Translations under genes and position numbers: made by a program
The notes under the pieces: generated by a model
Database searches by the model: none
Told to the model about the DNA's origin: nothing
The model's input: only the letters and a program-made list of their open reading frames with translations
Shown here: positions 52,190-60,586 of the stretch, in pieces
Layout: each line of letters begins with the position of its first letter
Numbering within the stretch: the first letter of the stretch is position 1
NCBI RefSeq assembly: GCF_018881815.1
Contig: NZ_JACVPP010000001.1
Span: forward strand, 983,040 to 1,047,039
DNA length: 64,000 nucleotides
DNA from: Polynucleobacter sp. MWH-HuK1
Lineage (GTDB): Bacteria > Pseudomonadota > Gammaproteobacteria > Burkholderiales > Burkholderiaceae
Reading direction: 5' to 3'

Positions 52190-53272
52190 ATGCAAAGACG
52201 TTCATTTTTAAAGAAAGCTACTATTGGAGCTGGTGCTGCAGCTCTAGCTACCCCGTCACTGGCGCAAAACTTACCAACTTTAAATTGGCGCCTAGTGTCC
52301 AGTTTTCCTAAATCATTAGATACTTTGTTTGGTACCCCAGAAGTTTTTGCAAGTGCATTGCGTAAAGCAACGGATGGCAAATTTAATGTCAAAGTATTTG
52401 CAGCGGGTGAAGTAGTTCCGGCGCTGCAAGTATTGGATGCAGTTCAAAACGGCACAGTTGAGTGCGGACATACTGCGAGTTATTACTACTTGGGTAAAAA
52501 CAGCGCTTTCATATTTGATACTGCTGCTCCATTTGGCATGACAGCCAGACAGCAAGCTGCCTGGATGTTGCATGGCAATGGCATGAAGTTAATGCGCGAG
52601 CTCTATGCAAGCTACAACATTGTGAATTTCCTCGGCGGTCAGACTGGTACACAAATGGGCGGATGGTTTCGTAAAGAGATTAAATCTCCAGAAGATTTAA
52701 AGGGGCTCAAGTTCCGTATTGCAGGATTTGCAGGACAAGTGCTCGCAAAATTAGGCGTCGTTCCACAGCAGTTGCCTGCTGGTGAAATCTATTCAGCCTT
52801 AGAAAAAGGTACGATCGATGCCGCTGAATTTGTGGGTCCATATGATGATGAGAAGTTGGGTCTGGCTAAAGTGGCTAAAAATTATTATTACCCTGCTTTT
52901 TGGGAAGGCGCCGCAGGATTATCTTTCCTGGTGAATAAGAAGCAATGGGATTCATTACCACCCTCTTACCAAGCAGCATGGGAGGCGGCCTGTTTTGAAG
53001 CTCATACAGATATGTGCGCCAAGTATGATGCGCTCAATCCACCTGCGTTGCAGCGTTTACTTCAAAATGGCGCAGTACTTCGTAAGTTCAACACTACGAT
53101 CTTGGACGCTTGCTTTAAGGCTAGCCAGGAAACCTATGCAGAAGAATCTGCCAAGAACCCACAATTTAAAAAGATTTTTGAGGACTATCGCGCCTTTAGA
53201 AACATGGAGGCTCAGTGGTTCAATGTGGCCGAACAAGCGTTTTCACAATACAGCTTTAATAAGAAGCTTTAA
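52190..53272 (+). CDS. TRAP transporter substrate-binding protein (DctP family) with Tat signal
   Basis: 360 aa; twin-arginine MQRRSFLKKATIGAGAAALATPSLAQ; FRIAGFAGQVLAKLGVVPQQLPAGEIYSALEKGTIDAAEFVGPYDDEKLGL. Confidence 0.92.
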   Translation: MQRRSFLKKATIGAGAAALATPSLAQNLPTLNWRLVSSFPKSLDTLFGTPEVFASALRKATDGKFNVKVFAAGEVVPALQVLDAVQNGTVECGHTASYYYLGKNSAFIFDTAAPFGMTARQQAAWMLHGNGMKLMRELYASYNIVNFLGGQTGTQMGGWFRKEIKSPEDLKGLKFRIAGFAGQVLAKLGVVPQQLPAGEIYSALEKGTIDAAEFVGPYDDEKLGLAKVAKNYYYPAFWEGAAGLSFLVNKKQWDSLPPSYQAAWEAACFEAHTDMCAKYDALNPPALQRLLQNGAVLRKFNTTILDACFKASQETYAEESAKNPQFKKIFEDYRAFRNMEAQWFNVAEQAFSQYSFNKKL

Positions 53273-53350
53273 CCAGAATAGTATTTAGCGATAGGGTTCC
53301 TAGTGGGCTCTATTTCTTTTTGGTGACTCTACGTTTGTTACTTTTAATCC

Positions 53351-54136
53351 ATGTTTGATTCGATTGCCTCTTCATTGACTCAGTCTTTTCACGCGCACTC
53401 ATTCATATTTTTTGTGTGTGCGGTGATTAGTGTCATCATCGTCGGGGTGTCAAAAAGCGGCTTTGGTGCGGGTCTTGGCATTCTGTCTCTTCCCTTGATG
53501 GCAAGCCAATCGAGTATTAACGAAGCCTTAGCAATTTTGCTGCCACTTTTAATTGCAATTGATTTGGTCGGGATGCGTAGGTTTATTCGCAATGCTAACT
53601 GGCGCATTCTGAAAATTATTATTCCACCGGCGATTGTAGGTGTTCTACTAGGGATGATTTTCTTTACCGCCATTACTCCAAAAGTATTAACACTCTCCAT
53701 TGGTATTTTTACGCTTCTATTTTTGATTCAGAATCTCGCCATGTCACGCCTGGAATTAAAGGAGACTAAGTCCTATCCATGGCTTGGGCGCGCCATGGGC
53801 TTGACCTCAGGATTCACTTCTTTTGTGGCGCATATTGGTGGCCCGCCTATTACCGTTTATATGCTCAGAGAGAATCTTTTGCCGATGGCCTACACCTCGA
53901 CCTTAGGAATCTTCTTTACGGTCATTAATTTTGGCAAGCTCGGACCATATGCCTATCTAGATCTTCTCAATTATCAACAGCTTGCAACCTCAATCATCTT
54001 ATTGCCTTGTGTACCAATTGGCGTCTACTTAGGGTTTTACTTAGCCAAAAAAATCTCCATGAAATGGTATTACCGTACAGTGAGATTCTTTTTACTAGTT
54101 GCTAGTATTAAGTTGATTTCTGACGGACTTATGTAG
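53351..54136 (+). CDS. Sulfite exporter TauE/SafE family permease
   Basis: 261 aa; VSKSGFGAGLGILSLPLMA, ITSGF-type GLTSGFTSFVAHIGGPPITVYML. Confidence 0.92.
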   Translation: MFDSIASSLTQSFHAHSFIFFVCAVISVIIVGVSKSGFGAGLGILSLPLMASQSSINEALAILLPLLIAIDLVGMRRFIRNANWRILKIIIPPAIVGVLLGMIFFTAITPKVLTLSIGIFTLLFLIQNLAMSRLELKETKSYPWLGRAMGLTSGFTSFVAHIGGPPITVYMLRENLLPMAYTSTLGIFFTVINFGKLGPYAYLDLLNYQQLATSIILLPCVPIGVYLGFYLAKKISMKWYYRTVRFFLLVASIKLISDGLM

Positions 54137-54794
54137 TCTTCAGAACTTGCTGTAAAAAGCGTGAGATATCCATCAGTTCTTCATGATTCACTGAGTGCTC
54201 CATTGGATATTCATTCCAGTCCACTTGATAACCCATGGATTCAAGCAGGGCATATGATGCTTGCGCCCGATCAAGAGCAACTACTGGATCAAAGGTTCCA
54301 TGTGCCATAAAGATAGGGGTATTGGAGTTTGCGGAATGTTTTTCTATATTGGCGCTCATCGCTAGAGGCAGATACCCCGATAAGGCAATAATTCCTGCTA
54401 GCTTGTGCGGAAAACGCAGGCCAATATGTAATGCCATTGCACAGCCCTGGGAAAAGCCTGCTAGCACAATCTTGTCGTATGCAATGCCGCGACTAGCTTC
54501 TTTTTCGATAAGCTCAATAATTGCTACCGCCGATTTTTGAATACCCGCTGCATCTTCTTGATCCATAAGGTTTCGGCCAATGATGTCATACCAGGCGGGC
54601 ATTACATAGCCGCCATTCACGGTAACCGGCATGCTGGGTGCACTAGGAAATACAAAGCGAATTCCAGGACAGTCTGTGAGTTTTAATTCTGGAATGATTG
54701 GTACGAAATCATTGCCATCAGCACCAAGACCGTGGAGCCAAATAACGGCAGCTGTTGGGTTCGAACTTGTTTCTATTTCAATGCAAGGGAGCAT
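54129..54794 (-). CDS. Carboxylesterase/phospholipase-type alpha/beta hydrolase
   Basis: 221 aa; VIWLHGLGADGNDFVPIIPEL, IVLAGFSQGCAMALHIGLRFP, YPMEHSVNHEEL. Confidence 0.92.
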   Translation of the reverse strand: MLPCIEIETSSNPTAAVIWLHGLGADGNDFVPIIPELKLTDCPGIRFVFPSAPSMPVTVNGGYVMPAWYDIIGRNLMDQEDAAGIQKSAVAIIELIEKEASRGIAYDKIVLAGFSQGCAMALHIGLRFPHKLAGIIALSGYLPLAMSANIEKHSANSNTPIFMAHGTFDPVVALDRAQASYALLESMGYQVDWNEYPMEHSVNHEELMDISRFLQQVLKTT

Positions 54795-54827
54795 ATCAAT
54801 TTTCTTTTAATAAATTTGAATCGACCA

Positions 54828-55469
54828 TTATCGACTCATATAAGCTTCTTCGTTATAGGTTGAGACCCAGTGCGGTCTGAAAATAAGCATTATGGCCAAC
54901 AGCATTCCGGATAAAGAGCCTTCCATGAATGCAATAATAATGAGGCCCAAGAACCATCCTTCGAAATCCAATTGATTTGCATCGCCCATTATTAATTTAA
55001 TCAATAGCAATAAGGTTCCCGAAAGAATCACACTCATAAATGCAGCCACATAACCATTGCCAAGAATCAGAACAAATAAATGCTTTGGTATAAATCGCTG
55101 AATAATTTGTATGGATAGGTATGCAAATAGTGTGGGCAGCACGCACACCATTAAATAATGCTGTGAAGCAGCTTCATAGTTTCCTTGAATTGCATAGATC
55201 CCCAGAAATGCCACTGGAAACAAAATAGCAAGGGCGATTGCTGGTCCAAACATCGCTGTAAGCAGTGAGGCTCCATAAAAGTGGAAGATCAAGCCATAAA
55301 ACTTTCCAGCAGGCTGGCCTGGGAGGCTTGGTGAAATATTCCAGGCGATGACCAGGAAGAGAATAGTGGCTGGGGCCAGCCAACTTAGGGGCGGTTTTAA
55401 AAATGAGCGGGGCGGACTTGCAAACAATGCTCCCAGAAAAATGGCTACTGCTAGGCCCAACCAAATCAT
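54828..55469 (-). CDS. CbiM-like membrane protein (ECF transporter permease-like)
   Basis: 213 aa multi-TM; KFYGLIFHFYGASLLTAMFGPAIA..., LIIIAFMEGSLSGMLLAIMLIFRPHWVSTYNEEAYM resembles CbiM-type C-terminus. Confidence 0.65.
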   Translation of the reverse strand: MIWLGLAVAIFLGALFASPPRSFLKPPLSWLAPATILFLVIAWNISPSLPGQPAGKFYGLIFHFYGASLLTAMFGPAIALAILFPVAFLGIYAIQGNYEAASQHYLMVCVLPTLFAYLSIQIIQRFIPKHLFVLILGNGYVAAFMSVILSGTLLLLIKLIMGDANQLDFEGWFLGLIIIAFMEGSLSGMLLAIMLIFRPHWVSTYNEEAYMSR

Positions 55470-55603
55470 ATTGCCTCTATTTACTCAGGTAAGTTAATGA
55501 CCCAGTCTAACTAATACCTAGATAAAACCTATCGGCACTTTCACTAGGATGGGTGCGGAACTGAGTAGAATCTCCTTATGCACCCCATTTATATAGGCCA
55601 TTC

Positions 55604-56833
55604 ATGAACTCCAAAAAGCTAACTAACTTCATTTTAGGAGCGATGGTCCTGGGTGTGCTAGTGGGTTATTTAGTAAATCTATATGGCGCTGGAACAGCTT
55701 TTCCGGGTCAGTATGTCACCTACATCTCCATATTGACGGACGTCTTCTTGCGCTTGATCAAAATGATCATTGCACCATTGGTATTTGCAACGCTAGTTGT
55801 TGGTATCGCCAAAATGGGCGATGCCTCAACAATTGGTCGAGTAGGGTTAAAAACCTTTGCGTGGTTTATCTCTATGTCTTTGGTTTCTCTATTGCTCGGT
55901 CTGGTGATGGTGAATATTTTGCAGCCAGGTATTGGGGTGGAATTAACGTTGCCTGAGATCGCTGCTAGTACTGGATTGAATAAGAGCAGCCTCAATCTCC
56001 CTGAATTTGTGCGACATATTTTCCCTGTCAGCATCTTTGATGCAATGGCAAAAAACGAAATTTTGCAAATTGTTGTGTTTGCCGTCTTCTTTGGTGTGGG
56101 CGCTGCTGGCATGGGATCGCGAGCAGATGAATTTATTCGCAATCTCGATATGCTCTCGCACATCATGCTCAAGATTACAACGGCAGTAATGAAGCTTGCT
56201 CCTATAGCCGTATTCTCAGCCGTCTCATCGGTGATTGCTGAGAATGGTGTTGGGATACTGATGACCTACGGCAAGTTCATGCTGAGCTTTTATGCATCCA
56301 TCTTTGCGCTTTGGATAGTAATTATTTTAATTAGCTCTTTAGTGCTAAAAAATCGCACCTTGCACTTAGTCAAGATGTTGCGTGAGCCTGCATTATTGGC
56401 ATTTACTACTGCAAGCTCTGAGGCTGCGTACCCAATGACTCTAGAGAGGGTGGAGCGCTTTGGTTGTAAAAATAAGATTGCCTCATTTGTATTGCCTGTA
56501 GGTTATTCATTTAATTTAGACGGCTCAATGATGTATTGCACATTTGCTGCCATTTTTATTGCGCAGGTCTACGGCGTGGAGATGGGGCTGAGTCAGCAGC
56601 TCTTAATGTTGCTGGTATTGATGATTACTTCTAAAGGTATTGCAGGCGTACCACGCGCATCTTTAGTAGTAATTGCTGCAACCTTGTCACAATTCAACTT
56701 GCCTGAAGCTGGGGTTTTGTTGATTCTGGGGGTCGATCATTTCTTGGACATGGCGCGTTCTGCAACCAATGTTTTAGGTAATGGCTTGGCTACAGCCGTC
56801 ATCTCCAAGTGGGAAGGTGAATTAGAGGGGTAG
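55604..56833 (+). CDS. Dicarboxylate/amino acid:cation symporter (DAACS/SDF family)
   Basis: 409 aa; LIKMIIAPLVFATLVVGIAKMGD, TASSEAAYPMTLERVE, FVLPVGYSFNLDGSMMYCTFAAIFIAQ, SKGIAGVPRASLVVIAATL. Confidence 0.95.
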   Translation: MNSKKLTNFILGAMVLGVLVGYLVNLYGAGTAFPGQYVTYISILTDVFLRLIKMIIAPLVFATLVVGIAKMGDASTIGRVGLKTFAWFISMSLVSLLLGLVMVNILQPGIGVELTLPEIAASTGLNKSSLNLPEFVRHIFPVSIFDAMAKNEILQIVVFAVFFGVGAAGMGSRADEFIRNLDMLSHIMLKITTAVMKLAPIAVFSAVSSVIAENGVGILMTYGKFMLSFYASIFALWIVIILISSLVLKNRTLHLVKMLREPALLAFTTASSEAAYPMTLERVERFGCKNKIASFVLPVGYSFNLDGSMMYCTFAAIFIAQVYGVEMGLSQQLLMLLVLMITSKGIAGVPRASLVVIAATLSQFNLPEAGVLLILGVDHFLDMARSATNVLGNGLATAVISKWEGELEG

Positions 56834-56982
56834 CTGAATCCTCCTTAAGGTCTCGTAATTTGCAAAATGTAGGTGTAAGATCGGTTTCATGGCTGGCTCT
56901 AGATAGAGAAGGTTGTAATGTGAGTGTTGTATTTCGATTACCGCCCAACGTATTTTGCTAAATCCCTTATTGATGAGGTAGA

Positions 56983-57360
56983 TTGATGAAAACATACCCT
57001 ATAGCTCTCGAGCTTACTGTATGGATGGATCTTGGGCTAAATCAATATGAGGTAACAATTGATGAAGTCTCTAAGATTTCCATTAAGCGAACGGATGATG
57101 TATTGCGAACAAGAGAGCTGTCCGGTAATGAGGTCAGCACCTTAATTGCTGCCATTGAATCTTTAAAAGTTCCTATCAGCGAAGAGTCAAAAGACAGTGG
57201 AGCCAAGCCCTCTGCTAGTTACGAGTTGATTGTGGAGTCTGCACACTTTTCTCTGGAATTTAATTGGGAAGATGTGGACTTGAAAGGGGTAAGTGCACAG
57301 GCATTTACATCTGTAGCCGCCCTTACTGCAGTGGTAGAAAGCCTAGATTTAGCTCACTAA
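56983..57360 (+). CDS. Hypothetical protein (125 aa)
   Basis: Open frame with ATG; no recognised family. Confidence 0.45.
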   Translation: MMKTYPIALELTVWMDLGLNQYEVTIDEVSKISIKRTDDVLRTRELSGNEVSTLIAAIESLKVPISEESKDSGAKPSASYELIVESAHFSLEFNWEDVDLKGVSAQAFTSVAALTAVVESLDLAH

Positions 57361-57367
57361 GATCTTT

Positions 57368-57586
57368 TTAAGATTCAAGCACAATAAATTCTCCAAGAGA
57401 TATTCTGTCTCTAAATTGCGAGAAGGAAAAAAGGGCTTTCATTTTTCTGGTGTTGATGACCTCAATTTTGCCCTCTGGCGTGAGGTTGGCAAGATAGTCC
57501 CCTTCCGGAAATAGTGCTTCAGGAATGCTTTCAGTCTCGAGCATTTGCGCTGGCAATACCAGGCTCTTTGTAATTTTGATGCGCAT
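57368..57586 (-). CDS. Hypothetical protein (72 aa)
   Basis: MRIKITKSLVLPAQMLETESIPEALFPEGDYLANLTPEGKIEVINTRKMKALFSFSQFRDRISLGEFIVLES; no recognised family; plausible protein-like composition. Confidence 0.4.
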   Translation of the reverse strand: MRIKITKSLVLPAQMLETESIPEALFPEGDYLANLTPEGKIEVINTRKMKALFSFSQFRDRISLGEFIVLES

Positions 57587-57710
57587 GACTCATATTAAGT
57601 AATCAGAGTTAAGGCGATTTTTTAAAGTGCACAAATACTTAATCTTATGCACCAAAAGAGGAGCGGGCATTATGTTTCGTGCAATCGCTTGCACTGAAGG
57701 GGTGCAATAT

Positions 57711-58061
57711 TTATTTGCTGGATTTTAGGCGACTACTTTTTCGAGTCTTTTCATAAAACGAATCCGGCTTACCTTCTACCCAGTTAATAAATTTTTTCAT
57801 TTCAGGATGGTCTCTTAGCGCCTGAGCATGATGATATTGCTGGGCAAGTTCAGTTTCGGTAAATAAGGCATGGATTTGTTTATGACAAATTCGATGCAAG
57901 TATTCGGTAGTTTTGCCGCCCTTGGATTTGGGAATGAGATGGTGAGCATCTCTCTGTGACGCCGGAATGGGGCGATCACAGATAGGGCAAATGATTTCTA
58001 CCGGCTTTTGTATAGTCGGCAACTCGCGAGCAATTAGTTTTTGACGAATCTTTCCAATCAT
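57711..58061 (-). CDS. Stand-alone HNH endonuclease-like protein
   Basis: 116 aa; CPICDRPIPASQRDAHHLIPKSKGGKTTEYLHRICHKQIHALFTETELAQQY (CxxC, HH, HxxCH). Confidence 0.85.
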   Translation of the reverse strand: MIGKIRQKLIARELPTIQKPVEIICPICDRPIPASQRDAHHLIPKSKGGKTTEYLHRICHKQIHALFTETELAQQYHHAQALRDHPEMKKFINWVEGKPDSFYEKTRKSSRLKSSK

Positions 58062-58137
58062 GTGAGGTGTTTGGCTATGTTACGTAGGAATACCATGGGC
58101 CCAAGCTAGTTTAGTAAATAAGTCTTAAACTTGCTGA

Positions 58138-58401
58138 GTGTCCAAATCCATAGCCCTCTCTGAACCTGACTTATCTCGCCTTATCGAAATGGCTTGGGAG
58201 GATCGCACTCCTTTTGACGCTATTGAAAAAAGCTTTGGTCTGGGTGAGTCTCAGGTTATCGCCATCATGCGTAAAGAGCTTAGGCGCAGTTCATTTGAGC
58301 TCTGGCGCAAAAGAGTGACTGGGCGTGCAACCAAGCATAGCGCTTTGCGTAGTGAAGATGTCACCCGGGCTTACTGCCCAACTCAATACAAGAATAAATG
58401 A
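58138..58401 (+). CDS. TIGR03643-like small protein (photolyase neighbour)
   Basis: 87 aa; LSRLIEMAWEDRTPFDAIEKSFGLGESQVIAIMRKELRRSSFELWRKRVTGRATKH. GTG start; ATGA overlap with the photolyase gene. Confidence 0.85.
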   Translation: MSKSIALSEPDLSRLIEMAWEDRTPFDAIEKSFGLGESQVIAIMRKELRRSSFELWRKRVTGRATKHSALRSEDVTRAYCPTQYKNK

Positions 58402-59933
58402 AGCATCCTCAGCGTCTCATTCTGATTTTGGGTGACCAGCTTGATTTGCGGAGTTCTGCCTTGCGAGACATGGATCCCAAGATAGATCAAATCATCATGA
58501 TTGAGTCGGCCAATGAGGCCCAGTATGTTTGGACGCATAAAGCAAAAATTGCTTTATTCCTGTCAGCAATGCGTCACTTTGCAGTTGAACTTGAAAAGCA
58601 GGGTTATCCGCTCACTTACATAAAAAGTTCGCCACTGCCCATTGTTGACGTTCTGAGAGGGCACATTCTTAAGAATAAAGTGGGGCATTTGGTTTGTATT
58701 GAGCCAGGTGAATGGCGTCTCAAGCAGGCGCTCGAGGTGTTGGCAAAAGATCTTGGCATTGATTTAGAGATGCGAGAGGATGAGCATTTTTATTGTTCCC
58801 GTCAAGAGTTTATAGAGTGGGCGGCGAATAAAAAAGAGTTCAGGCTAGAGTATTTCTATCGCTTAATGCGTAAGCGGCACAACATATTGGTGGACCGAGA
58901 AGGTAGTCCCGAGGGTGGGCAGTGGAACTTTGATCAAGATAACCGCAAACCCTATCCCAAAAAGGGTCCGGGCATCATCGATGCTCCAGCATCATTTGAG
59001 GTGGATGCAATTACACGAGAAGTGCTGGACTGGGTTCAAACAACTTACCCAGATCACCCTGGGTCTTTAGATGCATTTAACTGGCCTGTCACCAGGGAGC
59101 AAGCAGTCCAGGCTTTGGAATATTTCGTTGAGTATCGTTTAAGAAACTTTGGTGTTTATCAGGATGCGATGTGGACTGATACGCCTTTTGGATGGCACTC
59201 TATTTTATCGAGTGCACTCAACCTGAAGCTACTTAATCCTCGCGAAGTAGTAGATGCTGTTTTAGTGGCTTGGAAAAAATATTCTTTAGATCTTTCAACG
59301 ATTGAAGGCTTCGTTCGTCAGATTTTGGGGTGGCGTGAATTTGTACGCGGTATGTACTACCTAGATATGCCAAAGATGGCGCAGGATAATTATTACCAGC
59401 ATCAACGCTCATTGCCAAAGTGGTACTGGAATGGGAAAACACAAATGGCTTGCATGAAAGATGCTATAGGCCAAACGCTGCAATATGGCTATGCGCATCA
59501 CATTCAGCGCTTAATGGTGACGGGCAACTTTGCACTTTTGGCAGAAATTCTGCCTCAGGAAGTATGTGAGTGGTATTTGGCTATTTATGTAGATGCAATT
59601 GAATGGGTTGAGCTTCCTAATACGGCAGGAATGGCCTTGTTTGCTAATGGCGGTAGATTTACTAGCAAGCCTTATATAGCTAGCGGCGCCTATATTAAGC
59701 GGATGAGTAACTATTGTAGTTCTTGTAAATACAAGCCTGAGATTCGTTTTGGAGAGGATGCATGCCCCATCACAACTTTGTACTGGAATTTCTTAATTCA
59801 GCATCGAAATCAATTTGAGGCTAGCCCAAGAACGAGACTCATGACGGCTAACCTGAAGCGCATAAGTGATGATGATCAAAAAGAAATTACGCTGCATGCG
59901 CAGCAAATATTAAATCACTTGGATGATCTTTGA
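58398..59933 (+). CDS. Cryptochrome/photolyase family protein, FeS bacterial (6-4) photolyase type (PhrB-like)
   Basis: 511 aa; RLILILGDQLDLRSSALRDMD, GWREFVRGMYYLDMP, YIASGAYIKRMSNYCSSCKYKPEIRFGEDACPITTLYWNFL. Candidate FeS cysteines C352, C440, C443, C456. Confidence 0.95.
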   Translation: MKHPQRLILILGDQLDLRSSALRDMDPKIDQIIMIESANEAQYVWTHKAKIALFLSAMRHFAVELEKQGYPLTYIKSSPLPIVDVLRGHILKNKVGHLVCIEPGEWRLKQALEVLAKDLGIDLEMREDEHFYCSRQEFIEWAANKKEFRLEYFYRLMRKRHNILVDREGSPEGGQWNFDQDNRKPYPKKGPGIIDAPASFEVDAITREVLDWVQTTYPDHPGSLDAFNWPVTREQAVQALEYFVEYRLRNFGVYQDAMWTDTPFGWHSILSSALNLKLLNPREVVDAVLVAWKKYSLDLSTIEGFVRQILGWREFVRGMYYLDMPKMAQDNYYQHQRSLPKWYWNGKTQMACMKDAIGQTLQYGYAHHIQRLMVTGNFALLAEILPQEVCEWYLAIYVDAIEWVELPNTAGMALFANGGRFTSKPYIASGAYIKRMSNYCSSCKYKPEIRFGEDACPITTLYWNFLIQHRNQFEASPRTRLMTANLKRISDDDQKEITLHAQQILNHLDDL

Positions 59934-59938
59934 AGAAT

Positions 59939-60094
59939 ATGGAAAAGAAATCATTTAAGGGGAATAAAAGTGCTCTACCATCGAAGATTTGCGTAGTTTG
60001 TAAAAAAGAAATGACCTGGAGAAAGTCCTGGGCAAAAAACTGGGATTCAGTGAAGTATTGCTCGGATGCCTGCAGGGCAAAAAAGACGTCATAA
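59939..60094 (+). CDS. DUF2256-like small Cys4 zinc-ribbon protein (51 aa; absent from the supplied ORF track)
   Basis: Manual translation: MEKKSFKGNKSALPSKICVVCKKEMTWRKSWAKNWDSVKYCSDACRAKKTS*; CxxC...WRKxW..W..VKYCSxxC matches DUF2256. Starts 5 bp after the photolyase stop. Confidence 0.88.
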   Translation: MEKKSFKGNKSALPSKICVVCKKEMTWRKSWAKNWDSVKYCSDACRAKKTS

Positions 60095-60131
60095 CGTAGC
60101 AGGTAGCGATTGTTTGCTACTCATATTAAAA

Positions 60132-60158
60132 ATAAGGCCACAGGAAAGTGGCCTTTAT
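60132..60158. terminator. Bidirectional terminator hairpin
   Basis: ATAAGGCCAC-AGGAAA-GTGGCCTTTAT with A/T-rich flanks, between the photolyase operon (+) and the 60184 gene (-). Confidence 0.8.
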
Positions 60159-60183
60159 TATTTTTATGAATGCAATCTTCAGA

Positions 60184-60537
60184 TTATTTTCCGCACGGGA
60201 ATTTACCCGCTAAGAATCGCAAAATAGTATCTGCAGCAGGTTCAGTAGCGTACTTGGTATTCACTTCGGCCCACTTTACATATTCCTGAATCACTTCTTT
60301 GCGAGTTGGTGCAGGCTGCTTTACACAAATAAATTCAGGTGCTGATTTAGTGTTTCGTGTAACCAAGTAGGTGTCATATACGGCTTGACCATAGATCTCA
60401 CAAGTAATGAGGGTGCCGTTAGTGCCTTTGCAGTCCTGCAAAAGTTCTTGTGTGCTAATCATATTAGCTGCTTGAGCGCCGGTTGAGAATCCCAAAACTG
60501 CGCTAGTAAATGCCATTAATAAAATCTGCTTTTTCAT
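60184..60537 (-). CDS. Secreted Rap1a/Tai-type protein (T6SS immunity-like fold)
   Basis: 117 aa; signal peptide ending AQA; LLQDCKG...CEIYGQAVYDTYL...FICVKQPAPTRKEVIQEYVKWAEVN...ADTILRFLAGKFPCGK, with the Cys spacing and fPC end of the Rap1a family. Confidence 0.6.
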   Translation of the reverse strand: MKKQILLMAFTSAVLGFSTGAQAANMISTQELLQDCKGTNGTLITCEIYGQAVYDTYLVTRNTKSAPEFICVKQPAPTRKEVIQEYVKWAEVNTKYATEPAADTILRFLAGKFPCGK

Positions 60538-60586
60538 GATGATTCTTTCGTATTAGTCTTAAATGAAGTTTTTTATAGTCGGCTGA

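Noticed and set aside
55720-56172. 150-aa minus-strand ORF
   Set aside because: Antisense to the SDF-family symporter gene, whose motifs are clear.
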